Origin: Asterias amurensis
Lineage: Eukaryota; Echinodermata; Asteroidea; Forcipulatida; Asteriidae
Direction of reading: 5' to 3'
NCBI RefSeq assembly: GCF_032118995.1
Contig: NC_092669.1
Span: 12,944,335 to 13,008,334 of the forward strand
DNA: 64,000 nucleotides
This document shows positions 35,950-48,943 of this stretch, piece by piece. Within the stretch, counting starts at the first letter, position 1, and the number at the start of each line of letters is the position of its first letter. A program made the translations under genes and the position numbers. Below the pieces are notes generated by a model. That model searched no databases and had not been told where the DNA came from. It saw only the letters and a list, made by a program, of their open reading frames with translations.

Positions 35950-37942
35950 TCACTTCATGAATAATGCATACAAAATAGCCATCGTATAAAGACACATCAT
36001 AGGTGTATTGATGTTTCCATAGTTACATAATTGATCGTTGCAACAAGTTTGTGTCATGGTCTGAGGTGGGTCGGAGTTTGGAATTGGTTGATCAACGTAG
36101 TCCTCGCACAGACCTTGACCAACATCTGCATAGCACCCTCGTTTGATTTGAAACACTCCGCCTTGAGTGATGCGTTTCTGTAAAGGAAAGTGGGGGAAAT
36201 TGTTGTTTAAGACCAGTATTCTCTCCCAACATAATAATGCACAATAAAAAAACAAAAAATTTGGGCTGAACAGGTCATCGATTTTGCAAGAGAATAATGA
36301 AAGAAAAAACACCCTTGTTGCATTACTTTGTGAGCTCTTAGATGCTTGGCTTCAGCTGAAGTCTTTTATTATTTGAGTGAGAAATTACCTCTTTCTCCAA
36401 AACTACATTACTTCAGAGGGAGCCTCCACTTCTCACAGTGTTTGATACTATCAAAAGCTCTTCATTGCTCGTTATCAAGTAAGTTGGATGCTAACAATTA
36501 TTTTGAGTAATTACCAATAGTGCCCAGTGCCTTAATGATATCATATCTTTGTTTGGCACCAATTGGTACATGTCTGACAACATCTTTGACTAGAACAGCT
36601 TTCCTTGCACTAGGGGATAGACAACTTTGAAAAAGGTTACCTCATTAACTCTTTCAAAGTCTGCTTTTGGGTGAACCTAAATTGTCTGCAGCTTTTATTT
36701 TATTTTTTTAATTCTGTCTCAGAAAAAAGTCTTTAAGTCTTTCTTATTTATCTAGCTGATTCATGCTGCCTCGGTACATGCTTGAGTGATTAAGCCCTCT
36801 CGTAATAACGTGTTTATTACGAGTTGTCCTTTTTATGACACTTTTAGTATCCTACATGTAATGATCGTAGCAAGATAATGGCATACATCAAATAGATTGA
36901 CCAAAGATAATGCCACTTTCTCTGAATAAAATAGATCATACATAGGGTTTGCTTCTAGGAGCCTTCTGCACTTTTATTGTCCTTAACATTTTTACTCAAG
37001 TGTGTCTTTGCTGAATACAACAAAATTGCAAACTGTTAAGAGGGATGTAAGATGTACACAAAAAAAAGAAGTCTGAGAGCATGAAAACATGAGAGCTCGA
37101 AAACTGATGCCCAATATTAACTTTAGGCTCGAATCTATGGTTTTTAAACCCTTACTCTGCAATCTGGAGCGTTTTTATATGGTTTTATTTTTATTCTTTA
37201 ATTAATTTAATCCATAAAAAATGAGGATTCACATCCCTGTCTTATGAGTTTAAGCTTACCACGCATGAACTGTCGCATGTGATATTAGCGACGATGTTTG
37301 ACGTTCCCTGGAAGGCGTCATTACAACTATCCCCAGTTGATGCGCTTCCGATTTTGCGGTATGTACAAGCATAACATGATATAGTTGCCATGGCGTCGGG
37401 TCCCTGTGCATCTGTGATTGGTCAATATGAGATAAAGGGATTAAACATTGTCGTCAGGCCTGGAATTTCATCTTTAAGCATGTTGAAAGGGCAAGGCCAT
37501 TTTCATTTTGCAAAGGGCACTTCCATTGGAAAATCTTAGAGTCAATTGCATTTAAGCCTACAGTTGTCACACTTTATAGCATTCTTCCCTACCACCCAGG
37601 CTTCTGATGGATGATACCCATGACGCCTACATCCCTGTAAGTTACAGGGGTAGCCCTCCTTCAGCCCCAGGAGTAGGTGACAATGTACCTTGGTGGCAGT
37701 TGATTTGGGTTGAGTGTAGCCCTCACCTTGAAGTGGCTGTAGTTCACACAAGGGAAAAAAGCAGGGGGTCCTCGGTCCAGTCTGAGACTGAGGAGGACCC
37801 TCGTTTGCATTTGTTGTTTGAACAAGATTTTTATAAATAATATAGAACTCCCAAAGCAGTGTAGAGGCTACTGTTAACAGTACTTACTTGATGAACAAAT
37901 CCATGTGACCAGCAAAAGTGACGTCAATACTGTTGGAATCAT
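35950..37942 (-). CDS. secreted/GPI-anchored three-finger (Ly6/uPAR, LU) protein, paralogue A
   Basis: Three exons on the minus strand, 37942-37888, 37411-37260 and 36177-35950 (435 nt, 144 residues), with GT-AG borders. Residues 1-18 are a signal peptide (MIPTVLTSLLLVTWICSS) ending before NAQG. The mature part has the LU cysteine order: CYACTY, SCNDAFQG, ITCDSSCV, then RGCYADVG, LCEDY and the closing TCCNDQLCN. A hydrophobic C-terminus (MMCLYTMAILYALFMK) with no basic tail fits a GPI-anchor signal. The C.D.F and C...C.K spacing resembles invertebrate LU proteins of the quiver/sleepless kind; ligand and function cannot be read from sequence. Exon 1 ends in phase 1 and exon 2 ends in Val on a codon border, as in paralogues B and C. 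The ATG is chosen because it begins the signal peptide. Confidence 0.85.
36205..36533. mobile_element. TTAA element copy in intron 2 of LU paralogue A
   Basis: It has internal blocks of the GGCACTGGACACTATTGG family and a right end 'ttaccaatagtgcccagtgc'. The left end is trimmed. Confidence 0.65.
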
Positions 37943-38471
37943 TATCTGGTAATAAATCACAAAGGTTAGGAAGCTAGATAATTATGCCAATTTTCTACAC
38001 CTTCCTTTATGGAAGTTAGATATTATCCTACGCTATAAAGATATTAGATGACGAAACAAAACAATGCCAAGAAAAGGTTGCAACATCACCTTAAGACTGA
38101 AACAATGAATCAGTTACAAACAATTTACACAAGAGTATAAACAGTTTCTTTTTTTAATAATAATCCAGAAGAACAAGATATTAAGAAAGATTTGTTGACT
38201 GATTAAAGTCAGCACCCCTTATTTTGGTCAACAAAAGCTGTGGTTACTTCCAGGGTCTTTCTGGCAGGGAAGATACTGCACTGATCGTATGGGAAAATTT
38301 TGCATTATTGTGTCATTAAATTCCCACATAAATTCAAGTGGTATATCGCAGTAATAACACCAACGAATAATAATATGTCCAATTCTTTTGTCTTCCATTG
38401 TTTAAACTATCTGTGTACAACCAGAAGATGGTCTACTCTATGCCATGTTGGTCAATAGTTTGTAAACATGT

Positions 38472-38535
38472 GTAGCCCCACTTGTGTGGCCAAGGATAGC
38501 TGGATTCAGCTATCCTTGGCCCCACAAGTGCGGCT
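38472..38535. repeat. 64-bp perfect-type hairpin
   Basis: 'ggccaaggatagctg' and 'cagctatccttggcc' form the inner stem, continued outward by agccccacttgtg/ccacaagtgcggct. No target duplication was identified. Confidence 0.75.
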
Positions 38536-38790
38536 AAAACATGTGATGTCACACACTGGTCATTTTGCTGGTGGAGCCTGACCCTTCAAAAGTTTATGGC
38601 CACTGTCTCCCATTCCCGATCCAGAATTCTTCTAACTACGACTACGTACTACAACTACAAGTACTACGGACACGACACTACAAGTACTACAATATTGACA
38701 TATCATCATGTTGCCAATATTGGATGAAAACCCAAGGAAGCCTATGGAGTAAAGGCCTCACTGAGTCACACATTCATTCCACAAAGCCAA

Positions 38791-38936
38791 CTTCCGAGCT
38801 AGACCCAGTGACTGGGGCGCTGTACTCCTTTTAAACAATTTTTGACTTCATCTGTCTGTCGTGCTAGCACGACAGATGAAGTCAAAAATTGTTTAAAAGG
38901 AGTACAGCGCCCCAGTCACTGGGTCTACTTCCGAGC
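38791..38936. mobile_element. 128-bp palindromic MITE with perfect 9-bp target-site duplication
   Basis: The element is 38800-38927. Each 61-nt arm starts 'tagacccagtgactggggcg'; the arms match exactly apart from a tgtc duplication in the left one, and meet at a 2-nt centre. The 9-bp repeat 'cttccgagc' lies on both sides (38791-38799 and 38928-38936). A 9-bp duplication is typical of Mutator-like (and sometimes Merlin) elements. Confidence 0.9.
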
Positions 38937-40257
38937 CAACTTCCAAGATCTTGCCAGGGTCTTCGAACTTTTGGCGTAGGGCCCAAAATCTTCACTAGCT
39001 CAATTTAATTTACTCGTCGACTTCCAAGTCAAGTGATGTTGTTCTTAACACCGAGTTAATCAAATCATGCAAGCTTTACTTTTAAGAGTTGTAGTCTTAC
39101 TCTAGGGACTCACTAAGGTTAAATGTAAACGCCTATTTGTGTAAGCTGTCATCTTTCTCACCTGTTTTGAAGTATCCTTAAACTCGAGCAATCAGTGAGC
39201 CTTCTGTGTATTGTTTGTCTACTGGCTGTCAGATTTAGTCTTGAGGTTTATCCTTCTTGGGGTGTTGTTTGGGTGCGTCTTTTTAAATGTATGTGGGGTT
39301 TTTGTTTTTGTTTTTGCGCGTGCCCCCTCTATCGGCCCAACACGGTCAATCATTCGGTCCCAAAATCATGGAGCGCCGTACTGGCAAAAATAATATATAT
39401 TATAACAGATCTTTGCCATGGTAATACTATAGGGGCCCTAGGGGAATTTCTCGCTTAACTGCCCTTCCAGTCCTGTAACTATATTATTGTATAGGATTTA
39501 TTGAAGCGTTTTCATGGTTTTATTGACTAGATTTAAGGTTGTTAGGTTCCTCATCGATGGACGTCAAATTGAGTAATTGCATTTAAAGGGAATATACAGC
39601 CATTCAAATTGATTGGAAATCAGGTTTTACCGCCCGTAATTTTTAGAAAAAAAATCATTCAATGGCATTGGAATACATTCAAATTGACGTAATTCCCATA
39701 ACCACTAAATTAAATGAAGTTTCCGTCGGCAACTAATGCAATGCATACAATTTCGTTTCATCATCGCACACGTGATATCGTTTCATTCAGATTCGTTTGA
39801 CTATACACTGGGACCGTTCTTATTGCATTTCTACGTTAATACAATAATCGTTGATATGCAATCAAAAGGAATCATCAAAATGAAAAAGTGCAATATTAAT
39901 TGTGTTTTCGTTTATTGCCATTCAATTTGTGTTCGTCTGAAGTAAACATAAGTTTGGCTCAATCCCCTATAAGAAGCTGCCAAGAGTTATAATTATTACT
40001 TGGCACTTGTCGGTTGCTTTTTGCATTGATGATTAAGAGGCGTTTCCGGGTTGTTTAATTTCACTTACTTCCTGCAATGTGTTGTTGCTATCATGCTGTT
40101 CCTCTTGCGCTGTTACCCGAAAGTTAAACCATGTACTCAAAAATTTGAACCCGTCTTTAGAGTACTTTTTTTCTTATTCTTTTTACAAACTTATTCAACG
40201 TCCTGTGGAACTCCCTGCTTTGGGCATGTTTCCCCCTGATCCTAAATTCTAGACTGT

Positions 40258-40624
40258 GTTTGAGGCAGTGGACACTATTGGTAGTTTCTCAAAATAATTA
40301 TTAGCATAAAACCTTATGAGTAATGGCGAGAGGTAATAGTACCATTGTGAGAAACGGCTCCCTCTGAAGTAACGTAGTTTTCGAGAAAGAAGTAATATTT
40401 GTCCACGAATTTGATTTGAATTTAAATCTCACAAATTTGTGTGCTTTCAAATAGGAATAAAAGACTTTGAGAAGTTATCTCTTCTCAAAATCTATGCTAC
40501 TTTAGAGGAAGCCGTTTCTCACAATATTTTATACTATCAACAGCTCTCCAATGCTCGTTACCAAGTCAGTTTTTAAGTTAATATTTGTTTTGAGTAATTA
40601 CCAAACGTGTACCTTCCCTTTAAA
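40258..40624. mobile_element. full-length TTAA element copy
   Basis: The left end is 'ggcagtggacactattggta', the right 'aattaccaaacgtgtacctt'. The two halves are inverted versions of each other (gagaaacggctccctctgaa / ttagaggaagccgtttctca). Confidence 0.7.
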
Positions 40625-41206
40625 CAGGAGCAATTGTAAGCAACGTCAGATAGACTCTGATTAGCAGAACAACACATGTCTAGATTTTCCACTACTAGTG
40701 TCCAGTAACAGCCAACCTTAATTTATGCAATGGAGAGCCAACTGTGAGATGCATCACCAATGTTACCACCTATGGACGCAAATCAGCCATCAATATACAT
40801 ACCGACGTCAAGCCGAGGGCACATAATTGAGATTGTGCAATCTTAGAGCAGCCTTTATCTTGTAAGATAAGACACGCTTGCAACGCAAGGTGCATGTATT
40901 AATTAAGCCCCTTTCACAAACAAGTAATTTAGCAAGGGTCCGCCTGAGATAACAGTTATTGAAGTGCTATTCCATCCCTGATTGTCTATCATGGATGAAG
41001 GAATTCACTCCCATTGTCTTGTCAACAAACAATAGCTTGTATATTTTTTGCTGTCCTTGCTTTTAAACTGTTCGTGCTATATTTTTCTGATTTGATTGGG
41101 GACAATACCGTTTTTGTGATAAGTTTGTCTTTTTGTGTATAATTCTGGGTCATGCCCTTTTTGTGGTTTTGAATGTGCATTTGTTTTTTTAACTTGCGTT
41201 GCATGT

Positions 41207-41640
41207 TATAATAATAATAATAATAATAATAACAATAATAATAATAATAATAATAATAAAATAATGCGATATTTACTGATTTAAAATGAATGTTTTCAGA
41301 GACCTTTTGAACAAGGTAACAGAGCTAGAAATTTTGGTTGAGTTTGGAAGGGAATTCCACATCCTAGGGCCTGCAACTGAAAATGCTCTGTCTCCTGATT
41401 TTCTGGTGGTTCGAGGAATATACAAGTTGCCCTGTGAACGTAAGTTGCTCTTTGTAGCCCTGGTTTCTAATGAGTTGGAAATGTATGTGGGAAAAGTACC
41501 AGACATACACTTAAACATGTTTAAGGCCAATTTGAACATTATTCGTTTTTCTACTGGGAGCCAGTGCAGCTGTTTGATCATTGATGTTAATGTATTAACT
41601 ACCTGTTGTACATCAAAGATGATACTTGAATACATAGAGT
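41207..41640 (-). mobile_element. LINE 3' end: reverse-transcriptase C-terminus with (TTA)n tail
   Basis: A minus-strand frame (41635-41273) reads IKQLHWLPVEKRIMFKLALN, then RKSGDRAFSVAGPRMWNSLP and VTLFKRSLKTFILNQ before its stop. This is the standard C-terminal signature of CR1/L2-like non-LTR retrotransposons (LHWLPV..R..FK, GDRAFS.AGP..WN.LP, FK..LK). The stop is followed on the minus strand by a (TTA)n run (41207-41260), the usual 3' tail of such elements. The copy is 5'-truncated: catalytic YADD motifs are absent. Confidence 0.85.
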
Positions 41641-41960
41641 GTCGTTTTAATCAATATTAATGCAATAAAATAAACCATGAATAAAATTTTAAAAAGCTCG
41701 AACTTGTAATTTTCTTCCCCCATGGTGTAACAAGAAACATTAGTGTATGCTTGTATACCATTCCAACGAGCAATCATATATTTACAATGAAGCATTGCGG
41801 GGGGGATAGAAAAAAAGACAAATCAAAACAATAATGACAATCAACTTAGCAAATCAATGAGTTTCCGAATTGCTTTGTTGGATTGTTTTTCTGTGTATTC
41901 CCAACGCGTGAGCATTGCTTCTCAAATTTCACCGATCCAAGCAGGCATTGACTGGGACTA

Positions 41961-42140
41961 TTTTTATAAGAGCAAGGTCAGTGAAAAGGGTCGCCGAATA
42001 ACGAACACTCCGCGAGTAATGCCACTCCCTTTGATTAAGCGCCGGGCGATCTACACTTAAACTGCTGGCCAAAGCATAAAGCCACCCTACTCAGTTATCA
42101 TCACATCGTCAACGCCAGTGTTCACTACTTCAACTGAAAA
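41961..42140 (+). promoter_or_regulatory. possible promoter and first non-coding exon of LU paralogue B
   Basis: A TATA-like 'ttttataag' at about 41961 is followed 180 nt later by a clear donor (tgaaaa|gtaagtta at 42141). The next plus-strand acceptor before a coding exon that fits is at 49936-49938. This would make a 7.8-kb leader intron. The link is weak. Confidence 0.2.
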
Positions 42141-44055
42141 GTAAGTTAATCTTAGCTTTTTGTACTTTACCTTAAATTACTTGAGTTTTCAAATTAACTT
42201 TGATAAAAGACTTTTATTTGAGTTTAAAGAAAGGTTTTTTGTCTTTGGCCTCTGAAGAAATATAATTGCGGTCTGCACAAATACTCCTAGTGCCCTTTCC
42301 TACCTCTGAGCTCCATTGAAGGAGTGTAGTGTTGCCCCTATGCATAATAAGTGTTTCGCTTGTACCCGGGGTTAAGACACGAGGACAGACTCTGCCAAGT
42401 CGTTGACCAGTCTTCTCACTTGGTGTATCTCGCATAATTAACAAATCTGTGGAAATTTTGACCCATGATGAAATGATGAAAGAAGAAAAATACTAGTATC
42501 GTTGTATTGCTTACCATGTTTACACACACTTTTGAGTGTTTAGATGAAAAAAAAAAAAAAAAAAAAGGCGTAACGGTTTTTAATCTTTTGAGTTACAAAT
42601 TACCTCTTTCTCAAAAATACGTTACTTCAGAGAGTGAGCTGTTTCTCACAATGTGTTATACTACCAACAGCGCTCCGTTGCTGATGATTTTGAGAAATAT
42701 TACCAACATTGTCCAACGCTTTCATTAAGACATTCGACAAATCGCGGAGCGCGAACTTCACTTCTAGGTGTTCAGAAGTGGATGACCGAAAACATAAATT
42801 TTATTTTAAATATTTTTGTATTATCCAAGTAGGATTTTGATCACTAGAAATTATGCAAGTCCTTACGAATTGCACAAGTGACATTTATTATTATGGCAGT
42901 CGGATTCGGCCCCTCATCCCAAAAAGCAGTAATGCTTTGTGAATTATTGTCAGCACTGAAGTTTAAATTCAGTTCCTACATCAACGTAAATGTGTTATTA
43001 GTGCCCTTTCGTTTACATGGAGAGCACAACTCTCTTTCGTTTAAATGGAGGGCACAACTTTCTTTAGCCATTGAGCAATGACTTGCTATATGCTTTATGC
43101 ATGTACATGTAGGTAGAATTGCTTCTATAGCCATGCTTAGCCCATAGCCTATAGCCACAGAGCTTGTGGGTTAGCTCCGTGCATAGAGCAATTAACATTG
43201 GACTAGGAGCTTTGCATGTTGAGTCTTGAACTGGGTGCGGTCTTGCGCCGAGTCATAGGCCTACCGCAAGTCCACATTTTACTTGTCTCAAAGACATTAG
43301 AAATACAGCGGCAAACAATATTGTGAAGGAAGACTTCCTTTGCCAAACTGAGGTTCATTATACCATTAAACCATTGCGCCTTATGAAGAGTGTTGTTTAC
43401 GAAAGCTCATGCAGTTTCTGATGTAGTCTTTATCAATACAAACCACATAGGGCAACCAACTGTGTAAATTCCAGATCAATTTTGGGGTTGAACAAATTTT
43501 TTAAGTGCTCCTTCCCCATGCAACCATGCTCGCACAAATTTGGGCGTGGTTGGATTGTAAACATCGCTGGCCAAAGTTTCACCTTTGTTCCATCGTTTTA
43601 ACAAGTATTCTTATTCTTATTCTTTATTTGGCCATTAAACAATTACAAATACAAGCAGACAGTATGTCAAATAGATTATATAAGTACATGTACAAAAGTA
43701 GATACAAAGCAAGAAAAACAGTAAGGGCACAGGAAATTATAAAACAACCCTAATGTGATGGCCAGGATCAACAAAAGTATAATGAACATTGGAATTGTAG
43801 GTTTTTGAGTATTATTGAAAAAGGAGATTACGATTTTCAGATGAAAGTGTAGTCTTTGTTCGGGTCAAAGTCCCTTTCACATGAGAGCCGGTCCCTTGCT
43901 AAAGTTTGTTGTACAAGTTTATAAAATATACCTCGTGTGAAAGGAAAAGAATTTTGTGCATTGTCAAACGTCTCTTGTTTAAGTTGTAAAATCGTGTCAA
44001 ACAAAATTGCTACATTATTTTCAAAACTTTGCTAAAATTAATCAAGGGACCACTG

Positions 44056-44445
44056 TTAAAGGAACACGTTGCCTTGGATCGGACGAGTCGGTCAAAACAA
44101 AAGCGTTTGTAACCGTTTTTTATAAAATGTATATGGTTGGAAAGATGTTGTAAAAGTAGAATACAATGATCCACACAAGTTTGCCTCGAAATTGCGTGGT
44201 TTTCCTTCTACTGTGCGAACTAACATGGTCGGCCATTTATGGGAGTCAAAATTTTGACCCCCATAAATGGCCGACGTGTTAGTCGACAAGGTAAAAGGAA
44301 AACCACGCAATTTCGAGGCATGTTTGTGTGGATCATTGTATTCTACTTTTACAACATCTATCTACCCATATGCATTTTATAAAAAACGGTTACAAACGCT
44401 TTTCAAAGACCAACTCGACCGATCCAAGGCAACGTGTTCCTTTAA
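44056..44445. mobile_element. 390-bp hairpin element with TTAA ends
   Basis: The arms start 'aggaacacgttgccttggat' and are inverted over almost their whole length, meeting near 44250 (ccataaatggccga and its mirror). TTAA lies at both borders (44056-44059 and 44442-44445), the target duplication of piggyBac/Kolobok-type transposases. Shorter relatives are at 31733-31880 and 55975-56072. Confidence 0.85.
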
Positions 44446-47400
44446 TTGATGTCGTGTGAATAGCGCTATTCACACTCTGATCATGAGCAAGGAACATTTC
44501 CTTCTGGTGCAATCATGTGCAACGAAGCTTGTGAAGTTGCTTATACTTACAAGTGCACCTGTTTTTAGACCATACAAACTAGTGAATGGTGTATGTTTAG
44601 TTCATCTTGCTAATTGGGAGTTCCTACGGTGTGCTTGGTACTCCATGGTACCACTTTTACTTTCAGTTCATTCACACTTCCAAGGTCACACGATGTGTTT
44701 CTTGTTCAGGCTTAAAGGTACTGGACACTATTGGTAATTACAATTGTTAGCATACACATTTTCATGGTAACAAGCAACGGAGAGCTGTTGATAGTAGTAT
44801 AACACATTGTGAGAAACGGCTCCCTCTGAAATAACGTGGTTTTTGAGAAAGAAGTAATTTCTCACTAAAATAGTTGAATTGAATTCGAGAAATTTTTCAC
44901 AGGTTTGTTATTTTATGCATATGTTGAGATACACCAAGTAAGAAGACTGGTCTTTGATAAATACCAAATGTATCCAGTGTCTTTAATGACCATAACACAT
45001 GTACTTTATTTGTTCCGGGTATCATTTCAAGCCCAAACCTTTGCCTTGAACAATCACCCAGATGGGTTTTTTCTGTATGTATTTCAATATTGTATGTAAT
45101 ATTATTGGACGTTCAATCGGAAATGGAATGTTGCAACACAATGCAACGAGATTTCAATGCAGTTGCACATCATTGCGAAATTAAAAAGAATGTTCGATTA
45201 CTGCACACACATGTACTTTTTTTTTCATTTCAAGGGCACAGCGGCTACTTTTTTTTTCATTTCAAGGGCACAGCGGCTTTTTCTTATTTGTTATTATAAA
45301 AAAATAGGCCGATACAATCATCAAGACTATTTTGTTGTTATGACTGTCCTTGTTTTTCCATACTTTATTATGGATATCGGAAATAATATGTTGCAACACG
45401 CTGCTGCAACGAGATTTCAATACAATTGCACATCATTGCAAAACTTTTTAAGAATTCCCCCCCCCCTGATTATTGCAAAATGTTGTGCAATGAATAACCA
45501 GCTATACTTACCAATTGCAAATTATGATTCATTCATTCTACACGGATGGTTGCATCTAATAGTTATTAATTTATTGTCAATGTTTGAGAGTTTGTGTTGT
45601 GCGGGCTCGAATATTTTTATTGCATTGCCGACAAAAGCGCACCTAAAAGCCCCCGCCCGAGAAAACTAATTACAGGTACTATGTGTAATATAGACCCAAA
45701 AGGCACGATAGAAACAAAACCTAAAGTGATATTACGATCGTAAACAATGGGCAAATCTTGATAGTTTTGCCAGATTTAATGTGTTCCTTTTCACAATAAC
45801 AAGTAAGGTCACAATAGTAAAATCAAAGGGGTATTACTTTCATGTTCGTAAATTAATGTGCAAGTCTTGATTTTTGCTAGATTTAATGTGGTAGCGATTG
45901 TGGGTAAACTCACTGTACATTATTTGTACAAACAAGCATGCGTAATACCAATTCAGTTCGGTCGCCTAACAGTAGTCCATCACACAAAACACATGCTGTT
46001 GTGGAATTTAATACATCTACGTCCAAGGTAAAACCCAGCAGCGAATAGCACGCTGTGATTGGCTCTTGATAATTACCATAAGGCAAGCATGGCTAGACTA
46101 TATCCGGGCGTGGCGCACGTTTAATCCTTGTAAACACAGAAGCTGCACTGTGTAGTTCAGACCCCTGGATTATGTACTAAATACAGCCTTGAACCAAGCC
46201 TATTAGTACATCGATATTTTTGTGATAACTGCTGGGGGGTGTGAACTCTGACTGCTATTGCGGTGACTATGAATTATCAAATTATGCAATAAAATAGTTG
46301 TTAGTTCATCAATGAAAAAGCCGCTTATTGAGGGCAGAAATTAAGCGATAACATAAGACGCAATTTTGCGAAATTCGCAACCGCTGTTGTTTTGTTTTTG
46401 TTTGTTTCTTCGTTTCTCTGTTTCTTCATTTCTACGTTTCTTTGTTTCTTTGTTTCTTTGTTTCTCTGTTCCTTGTTCCTTCGTTCCTTTGTTTCTTCGT
46501 GTCTTCGTTTCTTAGTTTCTTCGTGTCTTCGTTTCTTAGTTTCTTCGTGTCTTCGTTTCTTAGTTTCTTCGTGCCTTTACTCATTTTTGATCAAAGCTAT
46601 GCGGTAAACAACTGCAAGAATACACATTTTCAAAGTACGCTAGGCCTACATTAGATTAGAGTTTCAACTGATAAGCCTATGGTGCAAGTTTTATGTTTCC
46701 ATATTCATAATTATTATCTGGCACGCCCTGGCTTTGTTGGAATAAATCGTTTGTTCTGTAATGTATTGGTTTAATCGAGTTGTCTCGCTCTCTAAGTGTA
46801 TTCTAATTCATCATAATATTCAAGCATATATACAACAATACATAGGGACCATAGATACAAAATACATTTTAGTATAAAACTACATTTTAGTATAAAAATA
46901 CTAGTATAAAAATGTTAATATGAAAACAAGAAAATGGACAACAAGCCATGGAATAACAGACAAAACAAAACTAGTGAAAATCAATGAGCTGCCTAGCACC
47001 ATTACATAACCTAGTAGGAAAAATGCGAAATAAAATACTTTGCACAGGGGTTTTGTATTGTCTCATTTACAAGTTTTTATTTTCAAATAATGCTTTTGCT
47101 CTGCACTTTTTTTAATAAAGTGTTTCACTGTAAGACTCCTCGGTATAAAAAAATTAATAATAATATTGATAACTTTCACTAACAGCACATGGTTTTTTTA
47201 ATATTGATTTTTCATAATCCCACGATTCATGCATCAGTTGTGACATGGCGTCATGGCGTCCACATTAGTGAATTGAACCAGGGAGGAAGAAATTTGTTCC
47301 TCCATGGATGAACACAGAGTTTTCTATTGCCAAGGTCGCGTTATAACTCAGTGTATTACCCCCACGCTATGGCCATATACAAATAAAAACATGGTCAACG

Positions 47401-48627
47401 TCTTCACTCGTTTCCTTTTTAGAGGCCGTTTTTTTTTTTTTTTTTTTACCGGAAAATGTATATTATTATTTTAACGATCTCAGCAACACAACAACAATAT
47501 AGCACAGCCATTTGTCTTAAAAATGTGTCGGGTAGCCATTTTGAAAAAAAAGAAAAGAAAAAAAGGGCCCTCCTCATTCCATTTCCAAAAAGGGAGGACG
47601 CTAAACATGTTTGTTGTTTTACTTGGCGTTTAATTTTAGCCTTGAGATTGGAAAGGTTCGACTTTGTACAACAACCTCTCAGCGTCACACAGTCTGCTAG
47701 ACGCCGACCACGATTTCATTTTGGCTCAGGCTAGCTTGGCCCCGCGGTTATTTTGACAATATTGCGCGTGCTTTGCCTGCGTGTTCAGGGCTTCAGACGA
47801 AAGAACGGAGCCTGAAGCCGAATCCAAAATGGAAGCCGTGGTTTCGAAAAGGGCCTTTGACGCGCAAGTAATGCACATGCGCAAATGAAATGACATTCTC
47901 TTTGTGTTGATTTAATTGATTTATTTTTTAGTGCGATTCAGCACAGCTGTGTTGTGGCACAATTATCCACGACCTTTGGTTAAAACTGCCATGTCGAACG
48001 TTAAACCTCAATTTCCTCTACCTTTATATGGTCGTCTAGGAGCTTTACTTTACAATGGTCTAAACTTTCTTCCTTAGCATGAACCATCAGCTTTGGAACT
48101 CGTTCAATTTTTTAAACATAAAAGGCATAACTCCGCGGCGGTAGTAGAATGAAGAAAGACACATGGCAAGTAGATTCACACATGCCGCACGCAAACCAAC
48201 CTCACCATGCAATACCTCAAATTCTATCTTTTATATTTGGATGTTAAAGGGTTCGGCCGTCTTTGTTCTGTCTTTGTTCCTTCTTGTCCATTGTTAGTTT
48301 GGCTAGGTAACTACTTTCATTGCTAGCAGCTTGTGCATTGAGCCTTTTTAATACACCTGTCCTTTCGGGAACATGTTTCCTGCCTGGAGTAAAAAATTCC
48401 ACAATACATCAAAATAATTATCGGCTCAATGCACAATTTTGCTCAGGAAACCATAACCTTACAAGCTTAGTTTTGTATGGGTCCCTCCACAGTCTCATTA
48501 TTTTATGTCCTTGTTATTATTCTTTAAGTTAATCTTATCAAACAACTATTTATATTTAAACTTCCATTTTACATGGCCTTTGATTTTATTTTTAGTTTGA
48601 TTTTTATAGGTAGTAGTTTTTAACGGC

Positions 48628-48943
48628 ACCGACCACTATTGGTAATTACTCAACATATTTATTAGCATAAAACCTTACTTGGATAACGAGTAATGGAGAG
48701 AGGTTGATATACAACATTGTGAGAAACGGCTGCCTCTGAAGTAACGTAGTTTTTAAAAGGATGTAATTTCCCACTAAAATAATTATTTGAGTTAAATTCG
48801 AAACTTCAGCTGAGGTCTCGAGTTCAATCAAGCATCTGAAAGCACACAACTTGTTCGACAAGTGGTTTTTTGGCCTCCATTCTCTCGACCAATTTACCTT
48901 TTTATAATGTATGCAACTACCAAGGGTGTCCAGTGCCTTAAAG
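48628..48943. mobile_element. TTAA element copy, first of two adjacent
   Basis: From 'ccgaccactattggtaatta' to 'gggtgtccagtgccttaaag'; it abuts the next copy directly. Confidence 0.7.

Noticed and set aside
41286-41660. 124-codon plus-strand frame
   Set aside because: It is the complement of the LINE reverse-transcriptase fragment, which reads on the minus strand.
45157-45669. 170-codon plus-strand frame
   Set aside because: It crosses a duplicated AT-rich block and homopolymer runs; no protein features.
46390-46607. 70-codon Phe/Leu/Cys/Ser-rich frames resembling membrane proteins
   Set aside because: Pure tttctt/tcgtt simple repeat; hydrophobicity is a by-product of T-rich codons.
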